Positions 1 to 5,227 of a stretch of 9,958 nt of DNA are shown here, piece by piece; position 1 is the stretch's first letter; every line of letters starts with the position of its first letter. Position numbers and translations under genes: made by a program. Under the pieces are notes generated by a model. It did not search any database and was not told the origin of the DNA. It was given only the letters and a program-made list of their open reading frames with translations. Origin of the DNA: Anaerolineales bacterium (GTDB lineage Bacteria; Chloroflexota; Anaerolineae; Anaerolineales; UBA4823); the NCBI GenBank assembly GCA_020853835.1, contig JADYYC010000122.1, positions 1 to 9,958 on the forward strand, in the 5' to 3' direction.

Positions 1-221
1 AGCTGGATATCCTGGAGGCGGAACAAGCGGAAGCCGCCTTCTGTGCGCGCCGGCGAGGGCAGCAGGCCCTTTTTTTCATAGTTGTAGATCATGGCGGGGG
101 TGCAGCGCTGTCCGGTCAATCGAGAGACGCTGTCCACCAGTTGACCAATGGATATGCCGCGAGTATCGTCAGCTTTAATTCCAAACCCATTCCCATTACC
201 TGTCTTAATATTTTGAGCCAT
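1..221 (-). CDS. MerR-family transcriptional regulator, N-terminal part (runs off the left edge)
   Basis: The visible 73 codons encode a MerR-type winged helix-turn-helix. After a polar N-terminal tail of about 22 residues comes ISIGQLVDSVSRLTG, then the recognition and wing section MIYNYEKKGLLPSPARTEGG followed by FRLFRLQDIQ. This is the usual MerR pattern of 'IRYYEKIGLLPP..R..GGYRLY..DI'. A small insertion (QRCTPA) lies between the first helix and the YNYE segment. The ATG at 221-219 was chosen because GGAG lies about 6 bases upstream; the ATG at 240 is out of frame. The effector domain is outside the window, so the ligand cannot be predicted. It is transcribed away from a 227-bp gap that holds a good promoter and follows the transporter gene in the same direction. 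The family call is firm; the function is unknown. Confidence 0.85.
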   Translation of the reverse strand, partial: MAQNIKTGNGNGFGIKADDTRGISIGQLVDSVSRLTGQRCTPAMIYNYEKKGLLPSPARTEGGFRLFRLQDIQ

Positions 222-301
222 CCGCAGCTCCAGGCTTCATCTAGTAACTTACTCTTATTCAATTGAGAATCAGATAATAAAATTTGCCGATCTTGATATT
301 C

Positions 302-315
302 GATATAGTTATATC
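302..315. repeat. Dyad GATATA-GT-TATATC over the MerR promoter -10
   Basis: A perfect 6-bp inverted repeat with a 2-base centre covers the predicted -10 element of the MerR promoter. The position fits an operator for autoregulation, but AT-rich dyads are common by chance and half of it is simply the -10 box. Confidence 0.35.
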
Positions 316-336
316 ATAAACACCCTACCACTTCAA
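308..336 (-). promoter_or_regulatory. Predicted sigma-70-type promoter for the MerR gene
   Basis: On the minus strand TTGAAG (336-331) is separated by exactly 17 bases from TATAAC (313-308), about 85 bases upstream of the MerR start codon. The area is AT-rich compared with its surroundings. Seen directly; activity is inferred. Confidence 0.6.
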
Positions 337-372
337 GATCCCGCCGCTCACTCGACAAATTGGGACATTGCG

Positions 373-409
373 ATGGGGCTGTCTAACCCCTCCCTGTAGA
401 CAGCCCCAT
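373..409 (-). terminator. Strong hairpin at the end of the minus-strand operon (probable terminator)
   Basis: A perfect 13-bp stem, ATGGGGCTGTCTA (373-385) paired with TAGACAGCCCCAT (397-409), encloses an 11-base loop. It lies about 40 bases past the stop codon of the MFS gene. On the minus strand the stem is not followed by a clean T run, so it could be a weak or factor-assisted terminator or an mRNA 3'-end stabiliser. Confidence 0.55.
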
Positions 410-448
410 GAATGGTTGTTCTTGCAAAAATCCGCCTGGCTGACCCGC

Positions 449-1663
449 TTATCTCACCTTGATCAACCAGCCTAACACAAAGCCCAACAGCAGGACTGGG
501 ATCATTGCATATCCCGCTACCGCCCAACCGGAGCTTTCTAACAAGGCGCCGAACATCGTCGGGCCAATGAACATTCCTAAGTTCTGACCGAGGGCAACAA
601 CCGCCATGCCCATGCCGACCAACGCCGGCTTTTTCATGATCTCTGGGGTGGCGGCAAAGGTGGCGGTGGGGATGGCGCCGGCGATCACGCCCATCAAGAT
701 CAGCCACAGCACGATTACCGTATCCGTGGCGGTGAAGGGAAAGATGAACATGATTGCTGCAACGATGAAGGGCCAGGTCAGGAATACTTTGCGCGAACCT
801 AACCTGTCTGACAGTATTCCAGCTAGCGGCGCGGAAAAGATCACCACGATCATGACGATGCTGGAAGTCCACGAGGCGCTGGTCATGCTATGACCGCGCA
901 CGGCGCTCAGGAAGGTGGGGTAGAAGGTGCTGACCGCGATCAGGGCCATATTGAACAGTCCAAACAAAGCCCCCAAAAGCCAAATGTCGCGGATGGACAT
1001 CGCCTTCTTCATATCCGGGGCTTCTTCGGGCGGCGGCCCGCCGGCTTCCTGCGGGGCGGCAGCCATGTGAGGCGGCATTTTCATGAACAGCCAAACCAAC
1101 ACGAAGGCCACCAGAGAGAAAATCAGGCTGAACCACCACACCGACTTCCAGCCAAAAGACATCGCCAGGGGCGGAGCGATCAGGTACATGAGCACGCTTC
1201 CCACCGGCACCCAGGTCGCCCACAGGCCCATCGGCGTGCCCTGCTTTTCGCGCGGGAACCACATGCCGATCGAAGCCGGCGCAACCACGCCGATCAACGC
1301 CATCCCCGCGCCTTCAATCACCCGGCTGGTGAACATCAGCCCCGATGTGGCCGAAAATACGCCCAGCAGAGAGCCCACGACCAGAAAGCCCATGGCGATC
1401 ATACCGGTGACCTTTAACCCCAGCTTTTGCAGGATCATCCCGGCTGGCAGAGCCAGGATAAAGCCGGTGATGGCAAACATCGACATCAGCAACCCGGCCT
1501 GCATCGGGCTCAGTTTATACACCTCCATTAATATGGGCATAATTGGCGCCACCTTAAATTGGGTCAAAGGCGCCGCCACGCTGGCGATAAAAGCCACTGC
1601 CAGGATCACCCAGGCGTAGCTAGGAACAACGACCTCTTTCTTTTCAAGGCTTTCCTGAACCAT
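449..1663 (-). CDS. Major facilitator superfamily (MFS) transporter, substrate unknown
   Basis: A 404-residue inner-membrane transporter with about 12 hydrophobic segments. An MFS motif-A-like loop follows TM2 (PAGMILQKLGLKVTG, around residues 73-87) and a clearer copy occurs in the second half (GILSDRLGSRKV). A proline- and glutamate-rich cytoplasmic loop (about residues 197-220) joins the two six-helix halves. General resemblance is to anion/organic-acid MFS carriers (CynX/OFA-like), but no substrate signature is visible. Two ATGs are possible: 1669, only one base after GGAG, and 1663, seven bases after it. The second is chosen. The gene is last in the block behind a molybdopterin oxidoreductase and its ferredoxin, 75 bases downstream of the latter, so it probably imports the substrate or exports the product of those enzymes. 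That role is inferred from context only. Confidence 0.88.
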   Translation of the reverse strand: MVQESLEKKEVVVPSYAWVILAVAFIASVAAPLTQFKVAPIMPILMEVYKLSPMQAGLLMSMFAITGFILALPAGMILQKLGLKVTGMIAMGFLVVGSLLGVFSATSGLMFTSRVIEGAGMALIGVVAPASIGMWFPREKQGTPMGLWATWVPVGSVLMYLIAPPLAMSFGWKSVWWFSLIFSLVAFVLVWLFMKMPPHMAAAPQEAGGPPPEEAPDMKKAMSIRDIWLLGALFGLFNMALIAVSTFYPTFLSAVRGHSMTSASWTSSIVMIVVIFSAPLAGILSDRLGSRKVFLTWPFIVAAIMFIFPFTATDTVIVLWLILMGVIAGAIPTATFAATPEIMKKPALVGMGMAVVALGQNLGMFIGPTMFGALLESSGWAVAGYAMIPVLLLGFVLGWLIKVR

Positions 1664-1688
1664 GATCATTCTCCTGATTGTTATTCTG

Positions 1689-1714
1689 GGGGCACAAGCA
1701 CGCGCCTGTGCCCC
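1689..1714 (-). repeat. Intergenic hairpin upstream of the MFS gene
   Basis: GGGGCACA (1689-1696) and TGTGCCCC (1707-1714) form a perfect 8-bp, GC-rich stem with a 10-base loop. It sits in the 75-base gap between the ferredoxin stop and the MFS start. There is no T run on the minus strand, so it is more likely an mRNA processing or stability element, or a weak attenuator, than a full terminator. Confidence 0.5.
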
Positions 1715-1738
1715 ATGGATAGATTTGTGTCCCAGCTA

Positions 1739-2074
1739 CTACTTTGGCGTAAACAGCACCATGTGTGATTTGCCTTCCATCTCCTTGGCCAGATCCTCCA
1801 CTTTGCCAAACTTCATCACGTTAGCCTGGCAGTGATGTACGCAGGAGGGGAGTTTACCCTTGGCGAGCCGCTTGCCGCACAGGTCACACAGATCGGTCGG
1901 CACCGGAATATAAGCGTATTGCCACTTATCGCCCTCGATCTGCCAGGGGCCGATCTCAGCCAGTTGGATGCCAAATTTACCTACTGGGAGGTTGTGTTCC
2001 ATCTGGCAGGCTACCTCGCAGGAGTGACAGCCGGTGCAGTATTCGTAGTCTATAAGCAGTCCATAGCGGGCCAT
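1739..2074 (-). CDS. Small 4Fe-4S dicluster ferredoxin-like subunit of the adjacent oxidoreductase
   Basis: A 111-residue soluble electron-transfer protein. Cys13, 16, 19 and 23 (YCTGCHSCEVAC) form one [4Fe-4S] motif. Cys63, 66, 78 and 82 (DLC-x2-C ... PSCVHHC) form a second of the kind seen in DmsB/PhsB-type subunits (CxxC-x11-CxxxC). It is about half the usual 200 residues of such subunits because two of the four clusters are absent. The last cysteine is followed by Gln rather than the common Pro. The start codon lies one base after the stop of the large subunit, with GAGG six bases before the ATG, which indicates translational coupling and a 1:1 partnership. It probably passes electrons between the pterin enzyme and a soluble donor or acceptor. 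No membrane anchor is encoded next to it. Confidence 0.9.
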   Translation of the reverse strand: MARYGLLIDYEYCTGCHSCEVACQMEHNLPVGKFGIQLAEIGPWQIEGDKWQYAYIPVPTDLCDLCGKRLAKGKLPSCVHHCQANVMKFGKVEDLAKEMEGKSHMVLFTPK

Positions 2075-2075
2075 C

Positions 2076-4307
2076 TCACACCTCTTCTTCCGCTACCTTG
2101 TAGATCTTGCACAACAACGACTTGTAATTGCCGCCAAAACCACTCTTTCCAGGCTGGAACGGCACCAGTTGGTTGATCGCCAGGTCCCACAAGTTGAACA
2201 GGGTTGGTTCAGCAGCCTCGGCTTCGGGGAACCACCAGGCATGATCGGCGTTCACCACCCTGGGGTCCATGATGGGGGTGATCTCAACCTTGCGCTTGGC
2301 GCGGCCCATTGAGTTCTCCACCCACACCCAATCGCCTGCTTTTACGCCAAATTTTGCGGCTGCCTCGGGGTGGATCTGCAGAGTTGGGTCAGGGTGAATG
2401 GCGCGCAGGTGCGGGATCTGGCGGTGCTCGGAGTGAAACATCCCCCAATGCTTGGCGCCGGTGGTCAGAACCAGCGGATATTCCGCGTACAGATCGGGCG
2501 TGCTGAGCGGGCTTTCCGTGGGTTCTTTATAATACGGCAGCGGATCCAAACCCGCCTGCTCGTAAAAAGTGGAAAACAACTCGATGCGCCGCGTGGGGGT
2601 GTTGAAACCGACCTCGCCATCAAACCTCATCGTTCCTTTCTCATGCCGCTTGTACTCTTGCGGCGGGTAGATCGGCGCCACTTCGCGCAGCTCCTGGAAG
2701 CTGTAGTCTACGCCCTTGCTCTTCAGCATGTGCGTGAACATGTCCTGCACGTTGTCCCAGGGATAGGCTTCCGGGTTCCAGCGCTTGCCAAGTTCCAGAT
2801 TTATCTGCATGTCTGACTTGCACTCGCCGATCTGGGTGACTTTGTTGATCGCCTCGCCGCGCTGTGGCCCGTCGCCAAAGCGCAGACCGTCACGCTCAGG
2901 GTAGGTAGCGGCAGGCAGGACGATATCGGCGCAGGCAACGATGGTGGGGGTCAAAAACAGGTCCACACCCACCACAAAGTCCAATTTCCTCAAACCTGCA
3001 TACGTCTTCTTGGGGTCAGCCGACATGCAGGCCAGGCTGTTGTTGGTCTGGATCCAGGCGGCTTTGATCGGATAAGGTTCACCGGTTTCTAACTGGTTGG
3101 CTACTTCATCGGGTTGGGCGACGACAAAGCCGTATTGGTACAACGGGTACTTGGAAAGACCAATGCGCTTGGCCTTTTGCTCGTCGCTGATCAACTCGTC
3201 GCCCCACCCACCGCCGTAGAACAGCAGCGTTGGCGGCGGCAGCATCCCACCGGGGACGTCGATATTGCCCGTGATCGACCATAGCGCCGTGATGGCATGG
3301 CTGGCTGGCAGCGTCTCCTGGGTCATGTCCAGCGCCAACCCCCACTGCACCGTGGCTGGCTTGCTGTTCGCAAATAAGCGCGCCGCGGCGATGATCTTCT
3401 CTTCGGGGATCCAGGTGATCCGAGACACCTCGCTCACCGGGTATTGCTGCACCCGTTCCTTCAGTTGGTCAAAGCCATAGCACCACTTATCCACAAAATC
3501 TTTGTCGTACAATTCTTCGTTGATGATCACGTTGAGCATGCCCAACGCCAGCGCCGCATCCGTCCCGGGGCGGATCTGCAGCCAGAGCTCGGCCTTTGAC
3601 GCCAGCCAGGTCAGCCGCGGGTCGATCACGATCAGCTTCGTGCCGCGCTTCATCAGGTCTACGACCCAGTGACCATAGAACCCGTCTGCATTCGACACCA
3701 CCGTATTGTTCCCCCAGACCGCCATGCATTCTGGGACTTTATAATCCGGGTTGTCGTAACGAAGCGGCGAAGCCTGTGAGCAGTCTGCCACCCAGAACGA
3801 GCCGGTCGTGGCGATGCAGCCGGCCACGCGCGGCAAGTAGCAAGCATTGCCAGTCAAGCCCAGCGGCACCCAGTTCGGGCTGCCAAACGACCAGGCCAGC
3901 CGGCTGATGTACGGGGCAATGTCCCGTCCCGTACCCTGGCAGAAAATCACTGATTCAGCGCCATATTGTTCTTTTACTTTTGTGAATTCTTTGACGATGG
4001 TGTCATAGGCTTCATCCCAGGTGATGCGCTCCCATTTGTTCTCGCCCCGCGCCCCAACGCGTTTCATGGGATATTTAAGCCGGTCGGGATGGTTGGTTGC
4101 GTTCGGCACGGCCAGGCAGCGCACACACAGGCGCCCCTGGTTGAAGGGGTTGTCGGGGTCGCCTTCCACCTTGACCAGCTTGCCATCTTTGTCGGTGAAG
4201 AGCAACACACCGCAACCGATATGGCAGCCTGGGCCCGACCAGGCGCTGCCGCGCGTCACGGTCAGGTCATCCTCCTGCCATCTCCATGGTTTAGTTTTCT
4301 CGCCCAT
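2076..4307 (-). CDS. Molybdopterin/tungstopterin-dependent oxidoreductase (DMSO-reductase superfamily), large subunit
   Basis: A 743-residue bis-pterin-guanine-dinucleotide enzyme. The N-terminal Fe-S domain has Cys28, Cys32 and Cys61 (PGCHIGCG ... GRLCVRC), then HPDRLKYPMKRVG and the superfamily signature KWERITWDEAYD (about 91-102). The region GNACYLPR puts Cys156 where the metal-ligand cysteine is expected. The C-terminal pterin-binding domain follows (TTGAKHWGMFHSEHRQ; NADHAWWFPE). The usual first cysteine of the cluster motif is missing (Ser/Gly at 24-25), while Cys64 in CVRC is extra. There is no twin-arginine signal, so it is probably cytoplasmic. An upstream in-frame ATG at 4388 would place its codons inside the terminator hairpin at 4350-4381. 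GAGG five bases before the ATG at 4307 (2 bases before that at 4310) decides the start. By general architecture (large subunit, tiny ferredoxin, MFS carrier) it resembles anaerobic enzymes of the acetylene hydratase/catechol dehydroxylase kind. The substrate and the metal (Mo or W) cannot be told from sequence. Confidence 0.9.
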   Translation of the reverse strand: MGEKTKPWRWQEDDLTVTRGSAWSGPGCHIGCGVLLFTDKDGKLVKVEGDPDNPFNQGRLCVRCLAVPNATNHPDRLKYPMKRVGARGENKWERITWDEAYDTIVKEFTKVKEQYGAESVIFCQGTGRDIAPYISRLAWSFGSPNWVPLGLTGNACYLPRVAGCIATTGSFWVADCSQASPLRYDNPDYKVPECMAVWGNNTVVSNADGFYGHWVVDLMKRGTKLIVIDPRLTWLASKAELWLQIRPGTDAALALGMLNVIINEELYDKDFVDKWCYGFDQLKERVQQYPVSEVSRITWIPEEKIIAAARLFANSKPATVQWGLALDMTQETLPASHAITALWSITGNIDVPGGMLPPPTLLFYGGGWGDELISDEQKAKRIGLSKYPLYQYGFVVAQPDEVANQLETGEPYPIKAAWIQTNNSLACMSADPKKTYAGLRKLDFVVGVDLFLTPTIVACADIVLPAATYPERDGLRFGDGPQRGEAINKVTQIGECKSDMQINLELGKRWNPEAYPWDNVQDMFTHMLKSKGVDYSFQELREVAPIYPPQEYKRHEKGTMRFDGEVGFNTPTRRIELFSTFYEQAGLDPLPYYKEPTESPLSTPDLYAEYPLVLTTGAKHWGMFHSEHRQIPHLRAIHPDPTLQIHPEAAAKFGVKAGDWVWVENSMGRAKRKVEITPIMDPRVVNADHAWWFPEAEAAEPTLFNLWDLAINQLVPFQPGKSGFGGNYKSLLCKIYKVAEEEV

Positions 4308-4312
4308 CATTA

Positions 4313-4316
4313 CCTC
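4313..4316 (-). promoter_or_regulatory. Ribosome binding site that fixes the start of the second oxidoreductase
   Basis: GAGG on the minus strand lies five bases before ATG 4307-4305. The longest open frame starts 27 codons earlier, but that extension covers a terminator hairpin and has no ribosome binding site, so it is not used. Confidence 0.7.
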
Positions 4317-4340
4317 TTTTCGAATCGTCTCCAGATAATC

Positions 4341-4381
4341 AGATAAAAACCTGGGTGATCTCTTTGTATAGATCACCCAGG
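4341..4381 (-). terminator. Rho-independent terminator between the two oxidoreductase gene pairs
   Basis: On the minus strand a perfect 11-bp stem, CCTGGGTGATC paired with GATCACCCAGG (4381-4371 and 4360-4350) around a 10-base loop, is followed directly by TTTTTATCT. This is a textbook intrinsic terminator 13 bases after the stop codon of the small subunit at 4395. Genes continue in the same direction 34 bases further on, so it may give partial read-through or separate two transcription units. Confidence 0.85.
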
Positions 4382-4394
4382 CGTGCAATCCAGT

Positions 4395-5225
4395 CTATGC
4401 GGCTACTTTGACCTCCTTGTACACGGGGATATCGCCCAAGTTCACATCCTTGATCGTACTTATGTGCTCCATTGTTTGGGTGAGGTATCCGCCCATCTCG
4501 ATCCACACCGAGTAGTCGCCCACGTCCAGGTTCTTGAACCAGAAGTCGCCAAAGTTATCGGTCTTTACCTTGAACACTTCGCCGGTTTTCTCGTTTTGAC
4601 AGGTTATTTCGGCGCCAATCAAGACCTCATCGATTTCTGGATCGAAGATCGTACCAGCGATGAACTTCTTTGGCAAATTCAGGTAGTACACCCTGGGAGA
4701 GGTGCCGTATTCGGCGAACATCACCTGCGCCTGAGCGATCTCTGCTTTGAACTCTTCTTCCTCGCCAAATCGCAGGGCATCAGTCGCGCACGCATCCACA
4801 CAACGCGGCACGCTCCAGCCCTTGTCCAACAGGTGGGCGCAGCCGGTGCACTTCTGGGCCAGCATCAGGTCGTCATTAAAGTAAATGACTCCATACGGGC
4901 AGTCATCCACGCAGTTCATGCAGCCTGTGCATTTTTCGGGATCGATCACCACCAACCCGTCTTCACGCCGGTAAATAGCATCGGGCTGGCAGTTGTTCAT
5001 GCAGGGCGCGTTTTCGCAATGCATGCACATCATGGCTACGTAGGACATCTTGACCTTGGGTACGCTGCCGTGTACCGTTTCGTTCACCTTCATCCAGAAC
5101 TGGCCAGTGTCTGGCTGGGGCTTGGCATAGGGCGTCCAGTCGTTGCCCACGTGCTCGTCCTTGCAGGCGATCTGGCAGTTATAACAACCGTTGCACCTTG
5201 CGACGTCGATTACAAACACCTTCAT
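4395..5225 (-). CDS. Four-cluster Fe-S subunit with C-terminal beta-barrel domain, transhydroxylase small-subunit (AthS/BthS)-like
   Basis: A 276-residue electron-transfer subunit. Residues 1-155 carry sixteen cysteines in four motifs: C11-14-17-21, C67-70-75-79, C99-102-105-109 (CTGCMNCVDDCPYG) and C126-129-142-146. These pair in the usual DmsB/PsrB way into four [4Fe-4S] clusters. From about residue 176 (SPRVYYLNLPKKF) a prealbumin/carboxypeptidase-regulatory-like beta domain follows (AGTIFDPE..., GDFWFKNLDVGDYSVWIEMGG). The same two-part plan and near-equal length (about 274) belong to the small subunit of Pelobacter pyrogallol-phloroglucinol transhydroxylase. As I recall, that protein has lost one cluster motif, which is intact here. 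The ATG is two bases after the large-subunit stop with GGAG about 10 bases upstream, so the two are co-translated. No signal peptide is present. It probably wires the large subunit to an external electron carrier. Confidence 0.9.
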   Translation of the reverse strand: MKVFVIDVARCNGCYNCQIACKDEHVGNDWTPYAKPQPDTGQFWMKVNETVHGSVPKVKMSYVAMMCMHCENAPCMNNCQPDAIYRREDGLVVIDPEKCTGCMNCVDDCPYGVIYFNDDLMLAQKCTGCAHLLDKGWSVPRCVDACATDALRFGEEEEFKAEIAQAQVMFAEYGTSPRVYYLNLPKKFIAGTIFDPEIDEVLIGAEITCQNEKTGEVFKVKTDNFGDFWFKNLDVGDYSVWIEMGGYLTQTMEHISTIKDVNLGDIPVYKEVKVAA

Positions 5226-5227
5226 GG

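Noticed and set aside
2076..4307. Naming the second enzyme as a catechol dehydroxylase or acetylene hydratase
   Set aside because: General architecture is compatible, but no substrate-determining residue could be confirmed without an alignment.
4308..4388. 27-codon N-terminal extension of the second oxidoreductase
   Set aside because: Its codons lie in an intrinsic terminator and it has no ribosome binding site; the start at 4307 is supported by GAGG.
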